Source of the DNA: Alphaproteobacteria bacterium
GTDB lineage: Bacteria > Pseudomonadota > Alphaproteobacteria > Rhizobiales > Devosiaceae
Assembly (NCBI GenBank): GCA_013152625.1
Contig: JAADFY010000094.1
Coordinates: forward strand, 1 to 6,534
Reading direction: 5' to 3'
Length of the DNA: 6,534 nt
Shown in pieces: positions 1 through 6,276 of this stretch. A program made the position numbers and the translations under genes. Below the pieces are notes generated by a model. That model was not told the origin of the DNA, searched no databases, and saw only the letters and a list, made by a program, of their open reading frames with translations. Each line of letters starts with the position of its first letter. The stretch's first letter is position 1.

Positions 1-1
1 G

Positions 2-502
2 GATGATGGGCATGACCTGGCCGGGGTGACCGAAATCGCCCAGCGGGTGGCCGACAATTGCCGTTCCCTGGGCGTGGCCCTTGGGCCCTGTACGGTTCCG
101 CAGGCTGGCAAACCGACCTTTTCGCTCGGCGATGAAGAGATGGAAATCGGCATGGGCCTGCACGGGGAACCCGGGGTTTCGCGCACCGGGCTTAAGCCCG
201 CCGACGCCATTGCCGATGAGCTGCTTGATACGGTTCTGGACGACATGTCTTTGGAACGGGGGGCAAGGGTGGGGGTGCTGGTCAATTCGCTAGGGGCCAC
301 ACCGGTTGAGGAACTTCTTATCCTTTACCGACGCATCGCCGACCGGCTGGACGCATTGGGCATTACGATCTTTAACCCGCTGGTGGGGCGCTACGCCACA
401 TCCATGGAGATGACCGGCGCTTCACTGACGGTGCTTGAATTTGACGATGAACTGGCCGAACTTTATGCCGCGCCGGCCGATTGCGCATTCTGGAAAGTAT
501 AG
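2..502 (+). CDS. dhaK: Dihydroxyacetone kinase subunit DhaK, C-terminal part (5' end outside window)
   Basis: The frame is open from the window edge and gives 166 residues before TAG at 500-502. DhaK binds dihydroxyacetone (or a related short ketose) for phosphorylation by its partner DhaL in the cytoplasm. The diagnostic motif is GMGLHGEPG. Its histidine, encoded at 161-163, matches the active-site His that forms a covalent hemiaminal with the substrate carbonyl in characterised DhaK proteins. Other family features are the LGPCTVPQAGKP stretch before it, the VLVNSLGATP segment, and an ending (ATSMEMTGASLTVLEFDDEL) typical of the DhaK C-terminus. A GTG at 26 could be read as a start, but the same frame continues upstream with plausible DhaK sequence (DDGHDLAGV), so the gene is almost certainly truncated by the window. 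dhaL follows 4 bp downstream, indicating an operon. The substrate could be another ketose such as erythrulose, because DhaK-like kinases vary; the sequence does not decide. Confidence 0.93.
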   Translation, partial: DDGHDLAGVTEIAQRVADNCRSLGVALGPCTVPQAGKPTFSLGDEEMEIGMGLHGEPGVSRTGLKPADAIADELLDTVLDDMSLERGARVGVLVNSLGATPVEELLILYRRIADRLDALGITIFNPLVGRYATSMEMTGASLTVLEFDDELAELYAAPADCAFWKV

Positions 503-506
503 TCTG

Positions 507-1116
507 ATGGGATGGGGAACCAGCGATCTTGAGCGCGCAATTGCGTGCATCGGCGCCGAAATGGAAGCCGCGCAATGGCACCTGAACGACATTGACGGCC
601 AGATCGGCGATGGTGATCTGGGCATTACCCTGGTCAAGGCTTTTCGCCGGCTCAATGAGATCGCCCCGGAATTGCCCGATGATGTGGGGGCGGCCCTTGG
701 GCAGGCAGGCGGCGCTGGCTGTAATGAAGGTTTCAAGCTCAAGTTTTGGTACTTTGTTTGCCTCGGCGCTCATGGCCAACGGCAAAAATGCAAAAGGGCG
801 CACCGAGATCAAGTGGTCCGAGATTGCCGACCTGCTGCAAACCGCTGCCGATGCCGTGGCCAGCCGGGGCAAGGCCACGCCCGGCGACAAGACCGTGCTT
901 GACGTGTTGTCGGCCACCGCCCCAGCCATTGCCGGGATTTCCAGCCCGGCTGAAATCGGCGCCGCGGCAGAACGCGCCTGCGATGAGGTATTAAGCGAAT
1001 TTCGCGAGCGCCAGTCGCGCATCGGCAGGGCACGGATTTTCGGGAAGAAAACAATCGGCGTCGATGATCCGGGCATGGTGGCGTTTTCGCTCATGGTACG
1101 CGCCATTACCAGATAG
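507..1116 (+). pseudogene. dhaL: Dihydroxyacetone kinase subunit DhaL, frameshifted (ATP-binding subunit)
   Basis: DhaL carries the ATP or ADP and two Mg2+ ions and transfers phosphate to the ketose held by DhaK. The first frame starts at ATG 507, with a weak GGAAAG ribosome site at 492-497. It reads the nucleotide/metal-binding loop DGQIGDGDLG, where Asp30, Asp35 and Asp37 are the expected Mg ligands. Near 702-712 homology jumps to the +1 frame, which gives AVMKVSSSSFGTLF (the nucleotide-binding glycine/serine loop), SRGKATPGDKTVLDVL, and the C-terminal RIGRARIFGKKTIGVDDPGM, ending at TAG 1114-1116. A duplicated CAGG at 702-709 explains the shift. Removing one copy restores GAALGQAALAVMKVSSSS and a single protein of 201 residues, normal for DhaL. 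As written, translation from 507 runs off-frame to 902 and lacks the second half of the ATP site. The ATG at 724 would give only a C-terminal fragment without the Asp ligands. A sequencing error or, less likely, programmed frameshifting remain possible. Confidence 0.88.
702..709 (+). repeat. 4-bp tandem duplication (CAGG CAGG) at the dhaL frameshift
   Basis: Two adjacent CAGG units lie exactly where dhaL homology changes reading frame. Four extra bases equal a +1 shift, and deleting one unit gives GGG CAG GCG GCG CTG GCT, which joins both halves of DhaL smoothly. Slipped-strand duplication is the simplest cause. Two copies are too few to suggest a phase-variation tract. Confidence 0.75.
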
Positions 1117-1156
1117 GTGTCTGCGCCGGTCAGGTCCGGGGAAATGGGGCAGGGGA

Positions 1157-2443
1157 TTATCTGCCGCCGGGGCGATAAAAATGGACCCGGGACAGGATTG
1201 AATTTGCGATCCGGTCAACGCTGGTCACTGCCGCCGAGGCGCGCCAGGCAAACCGGTCCACATAGGCGGCCCGGTCGGCGGGGCGGGCGGCCAGCCTTTC
1301 AATGGTCTGGGCCAATTCATAGGCATCTTCGACTTTTAGTGCGCAATCGCAGCTTTTCAATGCGTCGTGCAGGGGGCCCTGTTTGCGAATGTCGGGGCCG
1401 TAAATGCTTACGGCGCCGCAATGATAGGGCTCGGTCAGATCGTGGCCGCCAATGTCGGCAAACGTGCCGCACACAATGCCAATGTCTGATCGCCGGTACA
1501 GATCGGCCAGGGTGCCCATGGCATTGACCCAGGTGACCGGCACCAGGGGTTCGATACTGGGTATGTCCGTGACAAAATCAACGCCCGGCCCCAAAGCCTT
1601 GTGGACGATTGCGGCGTTGAATTTTTCCGGGTGGCGCGGCACGACAAAAAACCGCTTGGACCTGTCGGTCCGGGCAACCCTGTCGATGACATCGGCCACC
1701 AGGCGCAGTTCAGCGGGATGGACATTGCCGAATGTTACGATCAGCGCTCCGCCGGGGGGACGTTTGCGCAAGGTCGGCGCCCCCTTTCCGGGCAACGCAA
1801 GTTTGATGTTGCCGCCGACTTCGATCCGGTTGGTGTTCGCGCCCACCGACACCAGCCGGTCCAAAGACTGCTCATCTTCGGTATAGATCCGGGTCGCCAG
1901 ACGCAAACTCCGGTTGACCACAAACGGCCAGCGCCGATGTTTGCGGGCGGTCTTTTCGCTCATGCGGCCATTGACGATGAAAATGGGCACGTTGTGGGTC
2001 GCGGTGATGGCAAACAGGGCCGGCCAGAGCTCCGCCTCCATCACCACCAGCGCGTCGGGCTTGATATGTTCGTTGAGTTGTTCAATTGCGGCCACCGTAT
2101 CTATGGGCAGGCGGAACCGGGTTTCAATCTCAGCCAGGCGGGAACTGGCCTCAAAGCCCGAATCGGTTGCGCTTGAAACAACGATTTTCGTGCCCGGTGC
2201 CAGGCGCAGGATAGCGGAGATGAGAACTTTGGCCGCTTTGACTTCGCCGGCGCTGACCGCATGGATCCAGACCCGGCCAGCGGGGGCGGGATCCAGGACC
2301 GGCACCTGGGCACCGACCCGGGCATAAAGTCCGCCGTCCAGTCGCCCACGCAGGGGCGGCACCAGCCAGGCGGCACCGGCCACCATGGCCGATGCTGCGC
2401 GAACCAGCGTGCTATAGACCGACATCCTGGTCTGTTCGTTCAT
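1157..2443 (-). CDS. waaA: 3-deoxy-D-manno-octulosonic acid (Kdo) transferase, WaaA/KdtA family
   Basis: This 428-residue protein matches the usual length (about 425) of the GT30 enzyme that adds Kdo from CMP-Kdo to lipid A precursor at the inner face of the inner membrane. Residues 9-31 form a hydrophobic N-terminal anchor. WIHAVSAGEVKAA (59-71) holds Glu67, matching the catalytic base of the family. MEAELWP (135-141) corresponds to the usual METELWP, followed by NGRMS (158-162) and VPRHPEKF (268-275). AMGTLADLYRRSDIGIVCGTFADIGGHDLTEP (308-339, quoted in parts: AMGTLADLY, then GGHDLTEP) is the C-terminal nucleotide-sugar site. It is divergent: the usual HEGEE is NVHPAEL (240-246), and GGHN is GGHD, although Glu338 is kept. 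The start was placed at 2443, not 2449, because AAAAGG sits 6 nt before it. No lpxK or other lipid A gene lies beside it. It is convergent with dhaL, with a 40-bp gap, and divergent from the zinc dehydrogenase. Confidence 0.9.
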   Translation of the reverse strand: MNEQTRMSVYSTLVRAASAMVAGAAWLVPPLRGRLDGGLYARVGAQVPVLDPAPAGRVWIHAVSAGEVKAAKVLISAILRLAPGTKIVVSSATDSGFEASSRLAEIETRFRLPIDTVAAIEQLNEHIKPDALVVMEAELWPALFAITATHNVPIFIVNGRMSEKTARKHRRWPFVVNRSLRLATRIYTEDEQSLDRLVSVGANTNRIEVGGNIKLALPGKGAPTLRKRPPGGALIVTFGNVHPAELRLVADVIDRVARTDRSKRFFVVPRHPEKFNAAIVHKALGPGVDFVTDIPSIEPLVPVTWVNAMGTLADLYRRSDIGIVCGTFADIGGHDLTEPYHCGAVSIYGPDIRKQGPLHDALKSCDCALKVEDAYELAQTIERLAARPADRAAYVDRFAWRASAAVTSVDRIANSILSRVHFYRPGGR

Positions 2444-2449
2444 AGGCAT

Positions 2450-2455
2450 CCTTTT
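2450..2455 (-). promoter_or_regulatory. Ribosome binding site deciding the waaA start
   Basis: On the minus strand AAAAGG directly abuts the first in-frame ATG (2449) but lies 6 nt before the second ATG (2443). Zero spacing is not workable for initiation, so the second ATG, giving a protein that begins MNEQTRM, is preferred. Confidence 0.6.
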
Positions 2456-2648
2456 GGCAACGCAGGACTTTTAGCCCGCGTTGACAATTTGCGCCACCGG
2501 GCAGCACACTGCACAGCACATTTGGCGACGATGACGGTTAATTCAACTTGTTCCTATACCCGTTGGTTTTTTTGCGGCACCTGTCCCCGTCGATCGGTGT
2601 GCTGGCGGGCCTTGGTGCCAGGCGTTATTGCGTTGTTGGAGATTGGAA
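2450..2648. promoter_or_regulatory. Divergent intergenic region between waaA and the zinc dehydrogenase
   Basis: About 200 bp separates two genes transcribed away from each other, so both promoters should lie here. For the plus strand, one weak candidate is ATGACG (2531-2536) with TATACC (2555-2560) and an 18-bp spacer, about 90 bp before the dehydrogenase start. A consensus TTGACA occurs at 2481-2486, but no good -10 follows it. A T7 run at 2567-2573 has no convincing hairpin before it. I see no coding sequence, and no operator can be called with confidence. Confidence 0.4.
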
Positions 2649-3701
2649 ATGAAGGCAATCCGGTGCACACGGCCCGGTCTGGTTGAAATGGTCGAGCGTC
2701 CGGTGCCGGAGATGGCACCCGGGCATGTGTTGGTGGATGTTCGGTTTGTGGGTATTTGCGGCACGGACTATCATATATATCAAGGCACGCACCCATTCAT
2801 ATCCTACCCGCTGGTTCTGGGCCATGAATTGTCAGGCACCGTTAATGCCGCGGACCGTGATTCGGGGTTTGAGCCGGGGGATCCGGTTGTTGTTAATCCC
2901 TATCTTGCCTGTGATACCTGTCAGGCGTGCCGCGCCGGCAAATCCAATTGCTGCGAGACCCTTGAGGTGCTCGGAATTCATACGGATGGTGGCATGTGCA
3001 CCCGGATCGCGGTGCCGGCAAAAAATCTCATTTCCGCCAGCGGCATGGAACTGTTCGAGGCGGCAATGGTTGAGTATTTAGCCATTGGCGCCCATGCGGT
3101 GCGCCGCACCGGCATAAAACCGAAGGCGAATGTTCTGGTGGTGGGGGCCGGTCCGATCGGTCTGGCGACAGCCATATTCGCGCGTATTGCAGGGGCGACC
3201 GTGACCCTGCTCGATCGGGTGGGCCAAAAGCTCGAAGCGGCCCGCGCCATGGGGTTTTCGGCAAGCATGGGTTTTTCGGCAAGCATGGGGTTTTCCAGAA
3301 CCATTGAGCAAGGTGCGACAGAAAACGAGGAACCGTCGGGGTTTGCCCCAACTGGATTTGATGCGGTTTTTGACGCAGTTTTTGATGCAACTGGCAATAT
3401 AGAGGCCATGAACCAGTCCATGTTCCACACCTGCCATGGCGGAGCCTATACGCTGGTGGGGGTCATTGCCGGCGATCTGGTTTTCCCCGACGCCGAGGTG
3501 CACAAGCGCGAGTTGACCATTCGTGGGTCGCGCAACGCCACAGCGGCGGATTTTGACCATGTAATCGCCGCGATCAAAGCGGGTTTGGTGCCAACCGCGG
3601 CGCTGGCAACCCACAGGTGTTCATTGGATGAGGTGCCTTTGCGCCTGGACATGTGGGCGGGCGCGCGGGCCGAGGTGATCAAGGCCATTGTTAAAGTATG
3701 A
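2649..3701 (+). CDS. Zinc-dependent alcohol/polyol dehydrogenase, L-galactonate 5-dehydrogenase-like (MDR family)
   Basis: This is a 350-residue cytosolic NAD-dependent medium-chain dehydrogenase. The catalytic zinc ligands are visible as Cys37 in GICGTD, His59/Glu60 in LGHE and Glu142 in MVEYLAIGAH. The structural zinc is bound by Cys88, Cys91, Cys94 and Cys102 (ACDTCQACRAGKSNCC). The Rossmann motif is VVGAGPIGL (164-172), with Asp189 ending the second strand, which favours NAD over NADP. Overall it resembles E. coli LgoD (YjjN, L-galactonate oxidoreductase), including the SYPxVLGHE, NCCE, HAVRR and GSRNAT segments. Substrate is inferred as a sugar acid or polyol. ATG 2649 was chosen because GGAG lies 7 nt upstream (2638-2641) and MKAIRCTRPG is a typical N-terminus; a TTG at 2628 is unlikely. 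It is about 10 residues longer than LgoD because of in-frame microduplications, MGFSAS (201-212) and FDAV (near 237-245), both in the cofactor domain. No partner gene shares its transcript. Confidence 0.9.
   Translation: MKAIRCTRPGLVEMVERPVPEMAPGHVLVDVRFVGICGTDYHIYQGTHPFISYPLVLGHELSGTVNAADRDSGFEPGDPVVVNPYLACDTCQACRAGKSNCCETLEVLGIHTDGGMCTRIAVPAKNLISASGMELFEAAMVEYLAIGAHAVRRTGIKPKANVLVVGAGPIGLATAIFARIAGATVTLLDRVGQKLEAARAMGFSASMGFSASMGFSRTIEQGATENEEPSGFAPTGFDAVFDAVFDATGNIEAMNQSMFHTCHGGAYTLVGVIAGDLVFPDAEVHKRELTIRGSRNATAADFDHVIAAIKAGLVPTAALATHRCSLDEVPLRLDMWAGARAEVIKAIVKV
3249..3295 (+). repeat. 18-bp in-frame tandem repeat (MGFSAS) inside the zinc dehydrogenase
   Basis: ATGGGGTTTTCGGCAAGC at 3249-3266 is followed by a copy at 3267-3284 differing by one synonymous base (GGG to GGT). 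A third partial copy, ATGGGGTTTTC, lies at 3285-3295. The protein reads MGFSAS-MGFSAS-MGFS, just after the helix following the NAD-binding strand, where relatives have a single Met/Leu-Gly-Phe. Confidence 0.9.
3360..3389 (+). repeat. 12-bp in-frame tandem repeat (DAVF) inside the zinc dehydrogenase
   Basis: GATGCGGTTTTT (3360-3371) and GACGCAGTTTTT (3372-3383) are adjacent, followed by a half copy GATGCA (3384-3389). The two full units differ only at two synonymous third positions. The protein reads FDAVFDAVFDATGN, where family members have a single FDAVFDATGN or VIDATGN strand. Confidence 0.85.
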
Positions 3702-3740
3702 GCGCCGGATTTGCGCACCGGGTATCAGTGCCCGTGCTCC

Positions 3741-3773
3741 ATCGGGCCGAATTGGCGGCTATCCGCGCCCGAT
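3741..3773. terminator. Possible bidirectional hairpin between convergent genes
   Basis: ATCGGGC (3741-3747) pairs with GCCCGAT (3767-3773), and inside it GCGG (3755-3758) pairs with CCGC (3763-3766) around a CTAT loop. This leaves a 7-nt bulge on one side. It lies between the stop of the zinc dehydrogenase and the end of the SDR, and overlaps the SDR stop codon. No T run follows on either strand, so intrinsic termination is doubtful. Confidence 0.3.
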
Positions 3774-4514
3774 ATAGGGCATGTTGGTGGCCATGATGGT
3801 CATGAACTGGACATTGGCCTCAAGGGGCAGTCCGGCCATGAACACCACCGCTTCGGCGACCCGTTGCACATCAAATGCCGGTTCCTGGCTGATCTGACCG
3901 TCGGCCTGAAGTGCCCCCGCCGTGGAGCCCTCGGACATGTCGGTTAAGGCATTGCCGATGTCGATCTGGCCGCAGGCGATGGAGAAGGGCCGCCCGTCGA
4001 GGGAGAGGGATTTGGTCAGCCCGGTCATGGCATGTTTCGAGGTTGTATAGGCGGCGCTGTGCAACCGGGGCACATAGGCGGATATGGAGCCGTTGTTTAT
4101 AATGCGGCCACCCTGGGGTGTCTGATCGCGCATGGCGCGAAAGGCGCTGCGGGCAATGTAAAAGGCGCCATTTATATTGGTATCGATGGTGTCGCGCCAC
4201 ACGTCGATGTCAATATCACCGGCGGCGCTGGCCGGCGCCGAACGCCCCGCATTGTTGAAAACCACATCCAGCCGGCCAAAACGCTCATTGATACCGGCAA
4301 AAAGATCGGCCACCGATTTCGGGTCGCGAACGTCGCACCGGGCGATAAACACATTTTCGGCCCCGGTGGCTCCGGCTTCGGCCAGATCAGCCATTTTCTC
4401 AGTCCGGCGGCCGCAGGCGGCAACCCGATAACCGGATTTTAACAGCTCGATCGCTGCTGCCCGGCCGATGCCCGAGGTTGCCCCGGTCACCAGCGCTACT
4501 TTGTTCTGCGTCAT
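3759..4514 (-). CDS. Short-chain dehydrogenase/reductase (classical SDR)
   Basis: The 251 residues form a single Rossmann-fold oxidoreductase of standard length for classical SDRs. The cofactor motif TGATSGIG is at 10-17 and Asp61 (CDV) contacts the adenine region. NNAG is at 87-90. The catalytic set is Asn113 (DTNING), Ser143 (NNGSIS) and Tyr156/Lys160 (YTTSK). Arg36-Arg37 after the second strand suggest NADP(H) preference. The region after the active site reads ACGQIDIGNALTDM in place of the common PG motif, and the protein ends MATNMPYIGRG. I associate that ending with a conserved Rhizobiales SDR clade of unknown substrate, so no reaction is assigned. ATG at 4512-4514 is supported by AAAGGAG (complement of 4524-4530) with a 9-nt spacer. 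It is convergent with the zinc dehydrogenase and divergent from the porin, so it is probably monocistronic. Confidence 0.93.
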   Translation of the reverse strand: MTQNKVALVTGATSGIGRAAAIELLKSGYRVAACGRRTEKMADLAEAGATGAENVFIARCDVRDPKSVADLFAGINERFGRLDVVFNNAGRSAPASAAGDIDIDVWRDTIDTNINGAFYIARSAFRAMRDQTPQGGRIINNGSISAYVPRLHSAAYTTSKHAMTGLTKSLSLDGRPFSIACGQIDIGNALTDMSEGSTAGALQADGQISQEPAFDVQRVAEAVVFMAGLPLEANVQFMTIMATNMPYIGRG

Positions 4515-4729
4515 TATGATCGGCTCCTTTTGTGGCTCGGTAACGGCCTTCTGACAGCGCCGGATTTCGATTCGGCGGCTGAATCTTTACGTGTTGTAAA
4601 CCGATTGTTCACGCTGGACCAACCAGACTGTGGTTTATGTGCAACAGGGACGCTGCAATTGTGGGGTAAACGGGCAAACAGGGCTGAAAGCAGTTGCACG
4701 GGAGAACACCATCAGTATCGTTGGTCTTG

Positions 4730-4749
4730 CGAATCCATGCATGGTTTCG
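4730..4749. repeat. Near-perfect 20-bp palindrome upstream of the porin
   Basis: CGAATCCATGCATGGTTTCG is its own reverse complement except for one mismatched base pair; the core CCATGCATGG (4735-4744) is perfect. With no loop it suits a dimeric DNA-binding protein better than an RNA hairpin. It lies about 135 bp before the porin ATG. Confidence 0.55.
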
Positions 4750-4842
4750 TTTGTCGTTCGCAAACGCGGCGTCAACACACGAAAAAACGAAGACCAAGAA
4801 CATTACAAGTGGTCGCGTTTCGACAAACGCCGGATTGTCCGG
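4748..4842 (+). repeat. Cluster of inverted repeats in the porin leader with alternative pairings
   Basis: Three local stems can form. CGTTTG (4748-4753) pairs with CAAACG (4761-4766), GCGTTT (4815-4820) with AAACGC (4825-4830), and CCGGA (4830-4834) with TCCGG (4838-4842). In addition CGTTTGTCG (4748-4756) is the exact complement of CGACAAACG (4821-4829), 64 bp away. That long-range 9-bp stem would exclude the first two local hairpins. It could be an RNA switch-like leader if transcription starts upstream of 4748, or paired operator half-sites if not. Confidence 0.5.
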
Positions 4843-4882
4843 CACACGTATTAAAAGACAACTGATTTTGGAGGTCAGTGAA

Positions 4883-6148
4883 ATGAAAATTAAGAGCCTT
4901 CTCCTCGGTTCTGCTGCAATGCTGCTGGTTTCGACCCCGGCATTTTCGGCGGAACGCTTGGTGGATTTCGGCCTTGGAACCTGCGATGCCCTTGGCATTT
5001 CGGGCCTGACGCTGGAATCAGACGACAACTGCCTGGCTATTTCCGGTGGTGTTGATTTTGAATTCATCGTTGGCGACTATAGCGGTGCGCCTTCGCCGTG
5101 GGTTCTAAATTCGATGATTGGTGAAGCGATCAGCATTGATGGTCCTTCCGTCACGCCTGGTTCGGAATCTTCGGTTGGCTGGTGGCTGCAGTTTGTAGCA
5201 ACCGCTGACAGTGACTTTGGCGCTGCCAAAGCCTGGATCAAGTTTGAGGATGCCATGGTTATAACAACCGGTGGCACCGTAGACGGTGTTGCGGTTGACG
5301 AAGCTGCTGTGTCCATCGGATCTGAAACCCTTACCCTTATCTTCGGTAAAACCGGTTCGGTCTTCAACGACGGTAATGACACGCCCCTTAACTTCCTGGG
5401 TCTGGTTAATTCCGAAATGGTTGACGCCGGTGTTGGTTTCTCCACCGCTGCTCCGGTATCCACCGGTGGTACGGTAATGCAGGCTGTCATGGCTGCCGGT
5501 GACGGCATCACTGTCATGCTTGGTCTTGAGGATCTTCAGTCGGGCACCACCACATTAGCCGGTGGCACCCTGGTTGGTACCCTTGAGGTTGATCAGGACT
5601 GGGGTTCAGCCAACGTATCGTTCGCCTATGACGATGTGTTTGATGCTGCGGTCAACAACTGGAACATGCTGGCCGGTGTCACGCTTGATATGGAGATGGC
5701 GACCCTTGTTGCCGCTCTGGCCACCGACAGTGCCGGTTACTGGAATGCCCTGTTCTCGGCATCTGCCGAATTTGACATCTTCACTTTGGCGGGTTCGTCT
5801 GAATTCACCTCTGCCGGGGATGTTGGTTTTGGCGGGTCGATTGGCGCTGATGTCAGTGAAGGTGTGACCATCTATCTCGGTGCCCGTTATTGGGACGAAG
5901 CCGGGGCACCCATTCCTGCAGCTCAGTTGGCCGGTCAGATCATGTTCGACGTGTCTGACAACATGACGGCAACCGGTGAAGCTGGTGTCTATCTTGATGG
6001 CTATCTTGGCGCTGGCATGACGGTTTCCTACGTTGCCGGTGTACTCGATTGGGCTCCGGGCGGGGACTTCACCGCTTCGATCAAGGCAGAAGCCAATTCC
6101 AATGGTGCGTACAAGCTGACCACCACTGCTGCAAAAGAATTCGATTAA
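4883..6148 (+). CDS. Outer-membrane porin, alphaproteobacterial Porin_2/Omp2-like, divergent
   Basis: This 421-residue protein begins with a clear Sec signal peptide: MKIK, a hydrophobic core, and TPAFSA, with cleavage likely after Ala23. The mature start resembles Porin_2 proteins. CDALG at 34-38 and a second cysteine at 50 (DDNCLAISGG) keep the 16-residue Cys-Cys spacing of the family's CDAYG...TETCLRIGG segment, probably a disulfide. The rest is rich in Gly, Thr, Val, Asp and alternating polar/hydrophobic residues, as expected for beta-strands, with few Arg or Lys, so the channel surface is probably acidic. It should form a trimeric diffusion pore in the outer membrane. The C-terminus is KEFD, not the usual terminal aromatic residue. 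The start at 4883 follows GGAGG at 8 nt; upstream in-frame codons lack signal-peptide sense. It stands alone, with its own leader and a strong terminator, and uses many GGT/CTT/GTT codons, consistent with high expression. Confidence 0.8.
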   Translation: MKIKSLLLGSAAMLLVSTPAFSAERLVDFGLGTCDALGISGLTLESDDNCLAISGGVDFEFIVGDYSGAPSPWVLNSMIGEAISIDGPSVTPGSESSVGWWLQFVATADSDFGAAKAWIKFEDAMVITTGGTVDGVAVDEAAVSIGSETLTLIFGKTGSVFNDGNDTPLNFLGLVNSEMVDAGVGFSTAAPVSTGGTVMQAVMAAGDGITVMLGLEDLQSGTTTLAGGTLVGTLEVDQDWGSANVSFAYDDVFDAAVNNWNMLAGVTLDMEMATLVAALATDSAGYWNALFSASAEFDIFTLAGSSEFTSAGDVGFGGSIGADVSEGVTIYLGARYWDEAGAPIPAAQLAGQIMFDVSDNMTATGEAGVYLDGYLGAGMTVSYVAGVLDWAPGGDFTASIKAEANSNGAYKLTTTAAKEFD

Positions 6149-6180
6149 TCGCAATTGCGACCATAATCGAACACTCAAGA

Positions 6181-6211
6181 GGCCCGGGGCGATCCCCCGG
6201 GCCTTTTTTTT
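6181..6211 (+). terminator. Rho-independent terminator of the porin gene
   Basis: GGCCCGGGG (6181-6189) pairs perfectly with CCCCGGGCC (6195-6203) around the 5-nt loop CGATC, followed at once by eight T residues (6204-6211). It lies 32 bp after the porin stop and is a textbook intrinsic terminator. Confidence 0.96.
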
Positions 6212-6276
6212 GGCCAGGCCGGGTCTCCCGTCGGGCCTCTTAATGTAGATTTACACCTAAACCGTACCGTCCTGTT

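Larger units (their letters stand above)
4515..4882. promoter_or_regulatory. Long divergent intergenic region and porin leader
   Basis: These 368 bp separate the SDR (minus) from the porin (plus) and must hold both promoters. Open frames here have no family-like sequence and start without good ribosome sites, so I treat the region as non-coding. A weak porin promoter candidate is TTGCAC (4694-4699), 16 bp, TATCGT (4716-4721). The stretch from 4730 to 4842 is dense in inverted repeats, listed separately. GGAGG at 4870-4874, 8 nt before the porin ATG, is a strong ribosome site. Confidence 0.5.

Noticed and set aside
702..724. Programmed +1 frameshift in dhaL
   Set aside because: No slippery sequence with a stop or rare codon at the shift is visible, the off-frame product continues to 902, and a simple 4-bp duplication explains the shift.
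372..1106. Long open frame on the minus strand opposite dhaK/dhaL (244 codons)
   Set aside because: It lies antisense to clear DhaK and DhaL homology, has no recognisable family sequence, and is typical of GC-rich shadow frames.
2567..2573. T7 run as a terminator between waaA and the dehydrogenase
   Set aside because: No stable GC hairpin precedes it, and the flanking genes diverge so no transcript should end there.
2628..2648. TTG start for the zinc dehydrogenase
   Set aside because: ATG 2649 has a well-placed GGAG and gives the normal family N-terminus.
4530..4865. Open frame of 111 codons in the SDR-porin intergenic region
   Set aside because: No ribosome site, no family likeness, and it overlaps the inverted-repeat leader of the porin.
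4694..4882. N-terminal extension of the porin to an upstream start
   Set aside because: The extension has no signal-peptide character, whereas ATG 4883 has GGAGG at 8 nt and begins a clear Sec signal.
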